Of a stretch of 64,000 nt of DNA, positions 24,055 through 32,486 are shown piece after piece. This DNA is from CBDEFX01 sp965237635 (GTDB lineage: Bacteria; Chloroflexota; Dehalococcoidia; Lucifugimonadales; CAUZJF01), in assembly GCA_965237635.1 (NCBI GenBank), contig CBDEFX010000002.1, positions 1,612,001 through 1,676,000 of the forward strand, written 5' to 3'. Below the pieces are notes generated by a model, which made no database searches, was not told the origin of the DNA, and was given only the letters and a program-made list of their open reading frames with translations. The number at the start of each line of letters is the position of its first letter. Position 1 is the stretch's first letter. The position numbers and the translations under genes were made by a program.

Positions 24055-25521
24055 TTGGCCTATACCCTGGGTTCGAGCAGCTTAGGGCAGCCGGTCGTCC
24101 AACAGGCGTTGGCCGGGCAGTCCGGCGCCATACGCACGGATGATTTCGACGGTCTGGACGTCGCCGCCGGGTTCGCGGAGGTGCCCGGTGTGGAGTGGGG
24201 TCTTGTCACCGAGGAGAGCTGGGCTAACGTGCGGGCTGGCAGCAGCAACAGCCAGCGCGCTCTTCTCCTGCTCTTGGCCCTCGGCGTAGTCATCCCCGCG
24301 TTCCTGGTGGCCTTTGGGCTTAGGCGAATCATGAGGCCCGTCAAGGCGATCGCCGATGGGGCCAAACGCATCTCGGCAGGCGACTTCGAACACCCGATCG
24401 AGGCCGGGACCGGCGATGAGATCCAGGACCTCGCCCAGCGCTTCAACGCGATGGCGACCGCGCTGAAGGAGTCCTACTCCGGCCTCGAGCAAAAGGTCGT
24501 CGACAGGACCCAGGAGTTCACCGAGAGCGAGGAGCGATACCGTACCCTGTTCGAGGACTCCCGAAATGCGATCTTTATTAGCTCTGGGGATGGCGGGGTG
24601 GTTGACGCCAACCAGGCCGCGTTAGAGCTCTTCGGGTTCGCGAAGGACGAGGCGATCGGCTCGGACATCGGCGAAAGGTTTGTGGACCCTGCCGACCGAG
24701 AACGGTTCCGAGCGGAGGTAGGCCGGATAGGCTCGGTCAGGGAGTTCGAGGTGAGGCTCAGCAAACAAGATGGGACGGAGATAGACTGTCTGCTGAGCGC
24801 CACCAGGCAGCTTGATGCTGAAGGGAAAAGCTTGGGCGTCATGGGAATAATCCACGATATCTCCGAGCGCAAGCAGGCGGAGGAGCAGGGTAGGGACCTC
24901 GTAGTCCTTCAGGAGCGGAACCGCGTGGCCCGAGAGATTCATGATACCCTCGCCCAGGGGTTTACCGGTATCGTCCTTCAGCTCGAGGCCGCCGAGCAGG
25001 CCCTTGATGGCGGGCACCCCGAGGTCGGGGGCCATCTCGACCGGGCGAGGAGGCTGGCTCGAGAGAGTCTTCAAGAGGCCAGGCGGTCGGTCTGGGACCT
25101 TCTACCCAAGTCCCTTGAGGGCCGGTCCCTGGACGCTGCCCTGCAGGAGGCGGTCGACACCTGGGCCGACGACGGCCAGGAGAGCGCCTCCTTCACCTTC
25201 TCAGGAAACGGGCGTGAACTACCGTCCGCCGTCCAGACCGCCCTGCTTCGCATCTGCCAGGAGTCCCTGACCAACGTCAGACGCCACGCAAGAGCGACAA
25301 AGGTTACCGTGGAGCTTACAGCGGACCCTGAGGCTGCCGGTCTCCGAATACGTGACGACGGTGTAGGGTTCGACCCTACGAAGCCAATAGACGGGGACGG
25401 ACCTGGAGGCTTCGGACTGGCTGGGATGAAGCAGCGTGCCAGCCTTTTGGGCGGCGCGGTTTCAGTACATAGTGAGATTGGCAAGGGGACGCTGGTAGAG
25501 GCTAGACTACCGCTGGAATAG
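24055..25521 (+). CDS. Sensor histidine kinase (NarL/HisKA_3 type), N-terminus lost
   Basis: Membrane sensor kinase of a two-component system. The remaining order is the end of an extracytoplasmic Cache-like domain (AGFAEVPGVEWGLVTEE), a transmembrane helix (ALLLLLALGVVIPAFLVAFG), HAMP, a PAS domain (EERYRTLFEDSRNAIFISS), HisKA_3 with the phosphoacceptor His in VAREIHDTLAQGFTG, and a HATPase with RDDGVGFD and GGFGLAGMKQRA. The upstream frame to 23884 is translated repeat sequence and is not protein-like, so the first helix and most of the sensor domain are missing. TTG 24055 is the last plausible in-frame start. Signalling may be constitutive or lost. It is paired with the LuxR-type regulator 100 nt downstream. 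Confidence 0.75.
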   Translation: MAYTLGSSSLGQPVVQQALAGQSGAIRTDDFDGLDVAAGFAEVPGVEWGLVTEESWANVRAGSSNSQRALLLLLALGVVIPAFLVAFGLRRIMRPVKAIADGAKRISAGDFEHPIEAGTGDEIQDLAQRFNAMATALKESYSGLEQKVVDRTQEFTESEERYRTLFEDSRNAIFISSGDGGVVDANQAALELFGFAKDEAIGSDIGERFVDPADRERFRAEVGRIGSVREFEVRLSKQDGTEIDCLLSATRQLDAEGKSLGVMGIIHDISERKQAEEQGRDLVVLQERNRVAREIHDTLAQGFTGIVLQLEAAEQALDGGHPEVGGHLDRARRLARESLQEARRSVWDLLPKSLEGRSLDAALQEAVDTWADDGQESASFTFSGNGRELPSAVQTALLRICQESLTNVRRHARATKVTVELTADPEAAGLRIRDDGVGFDPTKPIDGDGPGGFGLAGMKQRASLLGGAVSVHSEIGKGTLVEARLPLE

Positions 25522-25621
25522 GAACGCGATGAGCCTCTCTCAGAAGTTCCTTCTCCCCTGGCGGGAGAAGGTTAGGATGAGGGGGTTCCGACGCGTATAT
25601 CGACAACAGGGGACGCTCGAG

Positions 25622-26266
25622 ATGGAAGCTATACGGATATTCATCGCAGATGGCCACACAGTTGTGCGCGATGGACTCACCACCATGCTGGAGAGGCAGG
25701 GCGACTTCACGGTGGTCGGCGAGGCCAAAAATGGGCTGGAGGCTGTGGAGCTGGCGCGATCTGTGGAGCCCGACGTCATCTTGATGGACCTCCGAATGCC
25801 TGAACTGGACGGGGTCGAGGCGATGCGCCGAATCCGCTCCGAAAACGCCAGTGTTAGTTTCATCGTACTCACTACGTTTGACACCGACGAGCTAATATTC
25901 GATGCGATCGAAGCCGGGGCCAAGGGCTACCTGATGAAGGGTACGTCCCGGGATGAGCTGTTCCGGGCCATACGTGCGGTCCATCGTGGCGAGTCCCTTA
26001 TCGAGCCCGGGGTCGCTACCAAGGTACTGGACCGGTTCGCCGAGCTTTCGCGGCAGGCCACTCCCGAGGCGATCCTGTCGGACCGGGAGCTGGACGTCCT
26101 CCGGTTGATGGCCAAGGGCGCTGCAAATAAGGCCATCGCCGAAGCCCTGTCGATCAGCGAGAGCACCGTCAAGACGCATGTGGCCAACATCTTCCAGAAG
26201 CTCGACGTCAGCGGCAGGACTGACGCCGTCACCCAGGCGATCCGAAAGGGCATCATCAAGGTCTAG
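25622..26266 (+). CDS. LuxR/NarL-type response regulator
   Basis: 214-aa DNA-binding regulator. The receiver has IRIFIADGHTVVRDGL, the phosphoacceptor Asp in VILMDLRMPELDG, the conserved Thr in IVLTTFD and Lys in GYLMKGTS. The C-terminal HTH reads LSDRELDVLRLMAKGAANKA and ISESTVKTHVANIFQKLDV. The ATG at 25622 is chosen because the upstream frame is a dispersed repeat (TTCTCCCCTGGCGGGAGAAG). Predicted to be phosphorylated by the preceding kinase. Target genes are unknown. Confidence 0.93.
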   Translation: MEAIRIFIADGHTVVRDGLTTMLERQGDFTVVGEAKNGLEAVELARSVEPDVILMDLRMPELDGVEAMRRIRSENASVSFIVLTTFDTDELIFDAIEAGAKGYLMKGTSRDELFRAIRAVHRGESLIEPGVATKVLDRFAELSRQATPEAILSDRELDVLRLMAKGAANKAIAEALSISESTVKTHVANIFQKLDVSGRTDAVTQAIRKGIIKV

Positions 26267-26267
26267 C

Positions 26268-26380
26268 TGTCTATGCGAGTCCTACTCGTTCGCGTCGGAC
26301 CACCGTCCCGGCCCTTCCAAACCTGGACGTAGGGGCGGGTTTCAAACCCGCCCTCCCTCCTCCCTCTCACGCCAGGGGAG
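26268..26380. repeat. Composite dispersed repeat
   Basis: GCGAGTCCTACTCGTTCGCG, CGGCCCTTCCAAACCTGG, GTAGGGGCGGGTTTCAAACC and CCTCCCTCCTCCCTCTC. This is the same module order as near 15884-16075, 55380-55490 and 58466-58665. Confidence 0.8.
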
Positions 26381-26444
26381 AAGGGACTCTTGAGACGTGC
26401 TCGGACACCGTAGTCCGCCACCTGAAGGAGGTCTCATCGAGAAC

Positions 26445-27326
26445 TTGAAGGGCAACAGAGGGCAACACCACCGTGACTTCTTCTTCATCCAGATGGCCGA
26501 TATCCAGTTCGGCATCTTTGCTTCACTCAGCGGGGCCGACGAGGCCAAGATCGAGGAGTACCGCCGTGCGAGGCTGATAGTCAGGCCGGCGCCAAAGATC
26601 ACCGGATTCGCGCAAGAGACCGAGCTGTACACCAAAGCCATCGCCGGCGCCAACCGGCTTCGACCCGACTTCGTAGTCATGTGCGGCGACATGGTCCAAA
26701 ACACCGAAGACCCCGCCCAGTTTGCCGAGCTGATGCGGATCACCGGGCAGCTGAGTAACGACATACCGATGAACTGGGTGTCCGGCAACCACGACGTCGG
26801 CAATGACCTGACCCCCGAATCACTGGCCCTTTATCGGGAGCGCCATGGCGATGGCAACTACTTTTTCGACCATCTCGGTAGCCGGTTCATCGTCCTCGAC
26901 AGCAACGTGCCGTTCTTTCCACCCAAGATTCCGGGCGAATGGGAGCGGCAGCTAGAGTTCCTGAAGTCGGCCCTTCAGGAGGCCCGAGAAATCGGCAGCA
27001 CGCATATCCTGGTATTCACTCACTATCCGCTCTTCCTCGAGGACCCCGACGAGCAGGACTCGTCACTCGTCGTTCCAAAGGAGAAGCGACGGATCCTTCT
27101 AGACCTGTTCCACGCTTATGACGTGTCGGCCGTATTCTCAGGCCACTGGCACAGGAACAACTACGCCCGCGATGGCAAGCTGCTGATGGTGACCTCCTCC
27201 GCCGTCGGATACACACTCGGCTACGACCCGTCGGGGTTCCGCGTCGTCAAGGTCCTTCAGGACCGGATCGAGCACGAATACTTCGGGCTCGACGACCTGC
27301 CCGAAGCGGTCGGGATGGGGAGATAG
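26445..27326 (+). CDS. Calcineurin-like metallophosphoesterase (CPPED1-like)
   Basis: About 293-aa phosphoesterase with a two-metal active site. Motifs in order: FIQMADIQFG (D-x-Q in place of D-x-H, as in CPPED1-type proteins), VVMCGDMVQN, WVSGNHD, HILVFTHYPLF, and FSGHWHRN. No signal peptide. The start is uncertain. AAGGAGGT at 26425-26432 favours TTG 26445 (12-nt spacing) or an ATC at 26436; the longest frame starts at a GTG at 26397 in non-coding sequence. It stands alone between repeats. The substrate (phosphoprotein, nucleotide or lipid phosphate) cannot be told from sequence. Confidence 0.85.
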   Translation: MKGNRGQHHRDFFFIQMADIQFGIFASLSGADEAKIEEYRRARLIVRPAPKITGFAQETELYTKAIAGANRLRPDFVVMCGDMVQNTEDPAQFAELMRITGQLSNDIPMNWVSGNHDVGNDLTPESLALYRERHGDGNYFFDHLGSRFIVLDSNVPFFPPKIPGEWERQLEFLKSALQEAREIGSTHILVFTHYPLFLEDPDEQDSSLVVPKEKRRILLDLFHAYDVSAVFSGHWHRNNYARDGKLLMVTSSAVGYTLGYDPSGFRVVKVLQDRIEHEYFGLDDLPEAVGMGR

Positions 27327-27419
27327 CCCTTGCTGACACGGTGTCATTTCTGAGGGAGTCCCGCCGAATCTGGACGACCGAAGAATCTAAGGCGCTTCTA
27401 TATATAGTGACGGTCTGGT

Positions 27420-27760
27420 GGGCATGGTCTCGCATCTTCGTTCCGATGCCGAATCGGAAATCAGAATCGTCCATGCCGGTTGCCCATCGGCACCCTGATC
27501 GATGAAAAGGAGCCTTGTCTCCCTGAACGGAGTGAAGAGTCTGGGGTGGCTGGGCATTCCTTTCCGACTGAAACGACAGCAGGCCCAACCCTCCAACCTG
27601 GACGTAGGGGCGGGTTTCAAACCCACCCTTCCCTCCTCTCCCTTGACCCTTGACGGGGGCTTTGCACTTAAAGTATCCCGGTAGCGCCATGGTCCTTTGA
27701 CAAGCTCAGGACGAACGGTGGATTCGAAGCTACGTTCGTGGTGACGAAGTGTACACAATT
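27420..27760. repeat. Dispersed repeat cluster
   Basis: Contains TTCCGATGCCGAATCGG, GGGTGGCTGGGCATTCC, GACGTAGGGGCGGGTTTCAA, CCCTTGACGGGGGCTTTGC and GACGAACGGTGGATTCG pieces. These are the same modules as in the other gaps, in a different order and orientation. No gene. Confidence 0.7.
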
Positions 27761-28126
27761 ACACCATTCCGCTTCACGCTGGAAAGGACACTTACTTGAC
27801 ACTCTAGCAGGAGGCACCTCTCCAGCGCCCATGGAATTGTCGTTGGCACCGGCATGAGTAACCCAAGTCGCATTGTCGCCGAACGCGGGGCCAAGGGGCG
27901 AGTTCCCCACGGCGAATGTACCTTTCCGGGTACCATCTAGAGCAAGCTGTGCAGCCCGAGGAGACGCTGGCTCCAATGGTCTGGCCTGTGTGCCAGTCGT
28001 GTACAAATGCGTCAATCAGTGGTTCTGGCTGCGCTAGGCGTTTGGCCGCCATTTGTTCCTGGGGCCTTAACGCTTTCCTAACGTTTCTCTAGCGCTTTTT
28101 TTGCACCGTTAGCCGGCCCCTCGCGG
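27761..28126. other. Unassigned stretch, possibly a decayed gene
   Basis: About 365 bp that is neither repeat nor a convincing gene. Two minus-strand frames show protein-like runs: RLAQPEPLIDAFVHDWHTG near 28050-27980, and ARPLEPASPRAAQLALDG, then NATWVTHAGANDNSMG, over about 27990-27790. A frameshift lies between them, which suggests a degenerated coding sequence. I recognise no family. Confidence 0.35.
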
Positions 28127-28132
28127 TATAAT
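28127..28132 (+). promoter_or_regulatory. -10 element of the tail-tube-like gene
   Basis: TATAAT at 28127-28132, 55 nt before ATG 28187. A TTGCAC lies upstream with a long 20-nt spacer, so the -35 is unclear. Confidence 0.5.
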
Positions 28133-28186
28133 TCTGACTAGTTGGAAGAGTTGCGCTTTCGAGACTCAGACTCGGAGGAGGCTATC

Positions 28187-28690
28187 ATGCATAGCGGGAT
28201 ATTGTTGAGTAGGCGTTTAGGATTATTGGCGGTCTTGGTCTCCGGTCTCGTCACATCCGCCGTCTTCGCCGCCCTAATGCAGGTCGGCACCGCGGATGCC
28301 TCTCACTCGCGAGGCGTCGAAGCATCCGCGTCCGTAAGGGTTTCAGTCAGCGACCCCGACGGCACGGGCGTGCCCTTCGCAAATTTCAGTTCGTTGGATT
28401 TTATTGCAGACCCGGGGACGATAGATTCCGCAGCCCTGTTCGTCGGGCGGAGGAAGCAGTCGGTCGACATGAAGAGCTGGATAAAGGACTGCCTCGGCAA
28501 TCCAGCAGACGAGTGTCGCAAGGATTTGACTATCCAATTAGTGCGGAAGGGCGGGAATGAGGTCTTGCGAACAATTAACTTCTTCGAGTGCTATCCGATC
28601 CGCTTCTCAGCTCCGGATCTAGACAGCGATGACGCGGGGACCACACGTTGGACACTGGAAGTACGTGTGAACCGATGGGAGTCGGCCTAG
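28187..28690 (+). CDS. Secreted protein with phage tail-tube (gp19)-like domain
   Basis: 167 aa. An N-terminal hydrophobic segment (LGLLAVLVSGLVTSAVFAAL) looks like a signal peptide, with cleavage near ADASHS. The following domain (DMKSWIKDCLGNPADECRKD, LTIQLVRKGGNEVLRTINFF, ECYPIRFSAPDLDSDD, TLEVRVNRWES) matches the pattern of T4 gp19-like tail tube/contractile injection tube proteins, which are normally cytoplasmic and lack a signal. The ATG at 28187 follows GGAGGAGG. No other tail genes are nearby, so this is a solitary, probably exported derivative. Family assignment is from motif memory. Confidence 0.65.
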   Translation: MHSGILLSRRLGLLAVLVSGLVTSAVFAALMQVGTADASHSRGVEASASVRVSVSDPDGTGVPFANFSSLDFIADPGTIDSAALFVGRRKQSVDMKSWIKDCLGNPADECRKDLTIQLVRKGGNEVLRTINFFECYPIRFSAPDLDSDDAGTTRWTLEVRVNRWESA

Positions 28691-28802
28691 GAGGAGTACT
28701 GGCAGTTCAAGCAATGCCACGACTTCAGATATAGCTCCAGACCTTAGCACTCAGCCTGAAATAGGGGCGTTCATATGAGACGCATGCTCATCGTTTCAGT
28801 GG

Positions 28803-28962
28803 TCAGGTTGCTGCTCTTCCCAGATTCCTGTCAGGGTATATCGTGTTTCCTCTGGTCCCAAGATCGTTAATGACTGCTCCAGACACACTTGGACCGACCG
28901 CGTCGGATGCGGAGTATCCCTGCATGTGTGGGAGTTCATCTGTGACACCAGCGGCTGCGTCC
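28803..28962 (-). pseudogene. P1/S58-type peptidase, 3' fragment
   Basis: Continues the peptidase after the IS256 insertion: AAGVTDELPHMQGYSASDAV, then SVSGAVINDLGTRGNTIYPD, as in DmpA/L-aminopeptidase-esterase proteins. It ends in a TGA after NLGRAAT, far short of the usual 320-370 aa, so the catalytic C-terminal half is gone. The truncation point lies close to an opposing start-like sequence (MRRMLIVSVV at 28774), which suggests a recombination junction. Confidence 0.7.
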
Positions 28963-28992
28963 GAGGTTACGTCAATAGGTGTGTAAACGACA

Positions 28993-29436
28993 TCAGGCGG
29001 CGACCTTCTCAGCCGTTGATTCAATGGCGATTCCATCCGCATACTGTGCACCGAGATAGACGTCTTCGATCAACTCAGGGGCCTTCAGACGCCTGAAGCG
29101 TCCTTCGGCGACCATCAACATTTTCCAGATCACCGCTATCGCCCGATCGACCCTCTTGTAGCGCTTGGCGGCATCGGTCCGAAGCCTGAGGGCCGCGAGG
29201 GGTGATTCTACCGGGTTCGTCGTGCGAAGGTGCCCCCAGTGCTCCTTTGGGAAGTCATAGAAGGTGACCATGCGGTCCCAGTCCCGCTCCAAGGCCTCTG
29301 AGGCCGCCTCGTAGGAATGGTCGCCGCACCACCTGGTGAACACCGTCCTGAGCCGCTCAGCCTCTGTCCGAGTCGGCGCGTAGGGGATAGTACGCAGCAT
29401 GAGCTTGGCCTGGTCCTGTTGTCGCTTTGGAAGCTT
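28993..29436 (-). pseudogene. IS256-family transposase, 3' part
   Basis: C-terminal section from PKRQQDQAKLMLRTIPYA to IESTAEKVAA, including DFPKEHWGHLRTTNPVES, the conserved mutator-type C-terminal motif, and the catalytic Glu region. Separated from its 5' part by the IS1182 and MITE insertions at AAGCTT. Confidence 0.88.
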
Positions 29437-31419
29437 GATTCCCTCGTAACAAGGCCTGTTTGAGATGAGCCCTGGCGTGCGAAGGTGGTCTGGAGCGGAG
29501 GAGGCCACGGGATGCCGGCTGCTGGCCTCACCGCACCATCTGCCGCGCTCAGGACAAGCGTGATCCCGTTGCGGTACCCCTTCCGTGGCTCAGGGCACCC
29601 GGTGGAAGTTGTGGAGCGGCGCCCTCATGCGGCCGCGACCGCAGGTACCGTCCCGACCGCCTGCTGAGCCGTGTTCTCCATCTCCACCAGGCGTGCATGG
29701 ACCATCCGCTTGAAGTTGCACGCCAACGCCTTCAGGTAGACGGCAAGCCGCACCCGACGGCCCCCTCGCACCCGCAAGCGCCCAAGCCCGTGGGCGCGCT
29801 TGAGCTCGGAGTTCGTTCCCTCGATCCCGGCCCTTATGGCATACCGCTTGCGCCACTCCTCGGTGGCCTCGGCCCTCCGGCGCCGCTCGATGTTTACCTT
29901 CACCAGGTCCGCCTTGAGGACGTAGTCCCCCGCACGCCGGTCCAGCTTCACTGGGCAACGGGACCGCAAGGGGCAGGGCTCGCATGTTGTCCCGGCAAAG
30001 TGGACCTCTACCCGCTCCGGCGCATCCTCCAACTCGTACTCCTCGATGGACGGGTGGCCGGCGGGGCACACCGTGGTCTGCTCCCCTGTGACGTCGATCT
30101 GAAAGTCCGCGGCGGTGAGCGGCGGTGGTCCGTCACGCTCTCCTTCGTGCGAGTTCCCCGGCGCCGACCCCGCCACCGGGCTCACCAGTTCCGTTCCCCG
30201 GCGCGAGGCTTCGAAGGCGTTGCGGCCCGACCCATACGCCGTGTCGGCGAAGAGCTCGTCCGGTCGGACCTTCCGCTCCGCGAGCCCGTCAACGACCGGC
30301 ACGCTCACGTCGGTGTCGCTCCCACTCGAGGGGGTCACCTCCACGTGGGTGATGAGCTGGGTGGCGTTCTCCTCGTGGCAGGTCTCCGCCACCTGCACCT
30401 CGTACCCCTTCCCCTTGTGGCCGCTGTAGGTCACATCCGGGTCGTGGGGCGATTGCAGCGAGTCGGCGGACACCTGCTTCGGGTCCTTCAGGGCCACGGG
30501 CACCTTGCATTCCCCAGCATCGTCATCATCGTCCCCCGGGCGCCCGTCCCGGTGTTTGCCCACATGGCACTGCTCCCGCAGCAGCCGCTCCAGCAGCCGG
30601 TACTCCTCCAGCTGGGCAGCAGTCGTGCCATGGAACCGGTCCACCAGCCGGTAGAGGTCCCGGGCACAGACCGAAAGGCGTCGCCGACCCTCCCCCGTGC
30701 GGGCGTCCTCGTAGTGGGTCGCCTCGTCTTCTTCCTTCAAATAGCGCCCCAGGAGGCCCTCCGGAACCCCAGGACGAAGCTCTGGGTGCTCCCAGCGCAA
30801 GGCCCGCAGGAACAACCGCATCGTCTCACAGAACAGGCCCAGCCGGGTGAGTGTAGCGATGTTGCTCATGATGTGGGTGGAGTCCAGCCGTTGCTTTCCG
30901 GTGCGTATGCCCAGCGCCTGGATGATCCGGTCCGTGGTCTCCTGGAAAGCCAGCCGGCCACCATCGTGCTGCATCAGGCGAACTCGGAAGTTGTGGAGGG
31001 TCTTCTGGGGCAGGTGGGTCTCCTCGATGTCCAGCCGCAGGGCGTGGTGCCAGAGCAGGTTGAACTCTAGCTGCTCCAGGGCTTCACCGTCGGTGAGGTT
31101 GAACATCTCTTTGAGAAGGTGGACCCCGAGGACGGTCTGCACCGCCCGGTTGGGACGGCCGTTGTCCGCGCAGTACATCGGAGCAAAGAGCTCCTCGTCA
31201 ATCAGGGGGAGCGCCTCGTTTCGGAAAACCTCGGCCCAACTTCTCTCCAGGCGCTTAGCCTTCTTCGGCGTCACCAGGAACCGGGACTGCCAGAGGCTCT
31301 CTTGCGGGTCTCGTATTCGGAACATCCTCCCCTCCCTCGGCCAGGCGCAGCGCCCACGACCTTTTATTACATTATCCCCACCTTGCCCCAGGCTGGCGAG
31401 GGGTTTTTACGAACAAATC
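29437..31419 (-). mobile_element. IS1182-family element, copy B, complete
   Basis: 1983 bp, ends GATTCCCTCGTAACAAGGCC and, from the other side, GATTTGTTCGTAAAAACCCC. Flanked by AAGCTT at 29431-29436 and 31420-31425. The empty site is visible in IS256 copy B as GGAAGCTTGGCGAGC (near 43236), which proves AAGCTT is duplicated target. It carries one intact transposase. Confidence 0.9.
29625..31325 (-). CDS. IS1182-family transposase
   Basis: 566-aa DDE transposase. The DUF772 N-terminal domain has HLLKEMFNLTDGEALEQLEF, catalytic Asp in GKQRLDSTHIMSNIA, an Asp-rich linker, second Asp in LFADTAYGSGRN, a Cys-containing insertion (GTTCEPCPLRSRCPVK), and the C-terminal Glu in YAIRAGIEGTNSELKRAHGL followed by LRVRGGRRVRLAVYLKALAC. 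Start ATG 31325 with GGGAGGGGAGG. Full length with no lesion, so it could mobilise both the truncated copy at 1544 and the MITE. Confidence 0.92.
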   Translation of the reverse strand: MFRIRDPQESLWQSRFLVTPKKAKRLERSWAEVFRNEALPLIDEELFAPMYCADNGRPNRAVQTVLGVHLLKEMFNLTDGEALEQLEFNLLWHHALRLDIEETHLPQKTLHNFRVRLMQHDGGRLAFQETTDRIIQALGIRTGKQRLDSTHIMSNIATLTRLGLFCETMRLFLRALRWEHPELRPGVPEGLLGRYLKEEDEATHYEDARTGEGRRRLSVCARDLYRLVDRFHGTTAAQLEEYRLLERLLREQCHVGKHRDGRPGDDDDDAGECKVPVALKDPKQVSADSLQSPHDPDVTYSGHKGKGYEVQVAETCHEENATQLITHVEVTPSSGSDTDVSVPVVDGLAERKVRPDELFADTAYGSGRNAFEASRRGTELVSPVAGSAPGNSHEGERDGPPPLTAADFQIDVTGEQTTVCPAGHPSIEEYELEDAPERVEVHFAGTTCEPCPLRSRCPVKLDRRAGDYVLKADLVKVNIERRRRAEATEEWRKRYAIRAGIEGTNSELKRAHGLGRLRVRGGRRVRLAVYLKALACNFKRMVHARLVEMENTAQQAVGTVPAVAAA

Positions 31420-31425
31420 AAGCTT

Positions 31426-31586
31426 GATCCCCTCGTAAAAACCCGTTTTGAGCAAGTTCCAGCGATTTAGCACATCTGAGCGCTACCGTATGTTGGGGTA
31501 GTATACGGAACAGAGACTGTATATTGTACCCAGGTGTGGGTACGTTTGTTCTAATTCGACCTGCACAGACTTTTTACGAGAGAATC
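31426..31586. mobile_element. 161-bp MITE-like element with IS1182-type ends
   Basis: Non-coding. Left end GATCCCCTCGTAAAAACCC, right end complement GATTCTCTCGTAAAAAGTC, matching the IS1182 ends for about 16 bp; the interior is unrelated to the IS. Flanked by AAGCTT on both sides (31420-31425 and 31587-31592). It contains a perfect GTACCCA/TGGGTAC hairpin at 31526-31543. Confidence 0.8.
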
Positions 31587-32393
31587 AAGCTTGGCGAGCA
31601 CGTTTAGGATCTTGTGGTTCCAGCAGCGTTGCTCGGCCGCCTGAGGATAGACGTTGCGCAGAGCTCCCCAGATGCCCAGATGTCCGTCTCCAATTACCAG
31701 TCTTGGGCACTCCAGCCCGCGGCGCCTCATGTCCCTGAGCACATCGGACCAGCTCTCTATGGACTCCCTGTATCCGGGAATCGCGCTCACCACCACCTTC
31801 CTTCCGTCGCTCAGGGCCGCCATCACCACCAGGATCGCCGCCTTCTCCCGCTCAAGACCGGCCTTGACGTAGACTCCATCCACCCACATGTACACCACTT
31901 CGAGGTCATCCAGGGGCCTAGCGCGCCATTGGGCAAGCTCATCGTTCCACTTATCCTTCAACCGGACTACCGTGCTCGCCGATATCGGTGCCTCTTCTCC
32001 CAGCAGTCCCCGCACCGCCAGGTCGAAGTCACCTTCGGAAAGGCCATGTAGGTACAACTGGGGGATCAGCTCAGCAACCTTCCTGGTCCTGTTGACGAAC
32101 AGCGGCAGCAGCCGGCTCTCGAACTCCTCTTCGGTGTTGCGGACTCGTGGCCTCCTCAGCTGTACCGTTCCCGAACTCAGCGTAAGCCTTCGGGGTTTGC
32201 CGTATCCGTTCCTATAGCCTCTCTCGTTGTCCGACTCAGACCTGCGGGCCGACTTCGCCCTTCCTAGAAACTCCGTCACCTCTTCCTCCAGCAACTCCTG
32301 GATCAGCCGCTGGACATGGCCTCGCACCCAATCCTCCAACTGCTCCCACTCCGGCCTTGACTCCGACCTGCTCCTAGTGCTTCTCTTTCCCAT
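31587..32393 (-). pseudogene. IS256-family transposase, 5' part
   Basis: N-terminal section from ATG 32393 (MGKRSTRSRSESRPEWEQ) through the LIQELLEEEVTEFLGRAK motif typical of mutator transposases, the catalytic Asp in VVYMWVDGVYVKAG, the second Asp in RLVIGDGHLGIWGAL, up to NHKILNVLAK, where the MITE insertion breaks it. Unlike copy B, this half has no deletions. Confidence 0.9.
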
Positions 32394-32486
32394 AGGCGGT
32401 GTATCTCCTCTCTTGAGCCTTGAGCCCGTCTTGTTCAGAGAGAGGGTACACCGCCTGACCGTTTACACACTTTTTGAGGATACCTC

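Larger units (their letters stand above)
28963..32486 (-). mobile_element. IS256-family (mutator) element, copy A, carrying nested IS1182 and MITE
   Basis: The left end is GAGGTTACGTCAATAGGTGT, the right end complement GAGGTATCCTCAAAAAGTGT; both run on to GTGTAAACG. Target duplication CTGCGTCC lies at 28955-28962 and 32487-32494. Without the nested insertions the element is 1368 bp, against 1234 bp for copy B, which has 126-bp and 8-bp deletions. Inserted in the peptidase gene. Confidence 0.92.

Noticed and set aside
26397..26444. Longer start for the phosphoesterase
   Set aside because: The extension is upstream of a clear AAGGAGGT site and lacks family similarity.
27668..28015. 115-codon minus-strand gene
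   Set aside because: Half lies in dispersed repeat sequence and the protein-like part needs a frameshift; kept only as an unassigned stretch.
28803..28805. TGA ending the peptidase as a possible selenocysteine codon
   Set aside because: Sequence after the TGA has stops in all frames and no peptidase similarity; the gene is already disrupted.
29697..31070. 457-codon plus-strand open frame
   Set aside because: Exact antisense of the IS1182 transposase; high-GC shadow frame.
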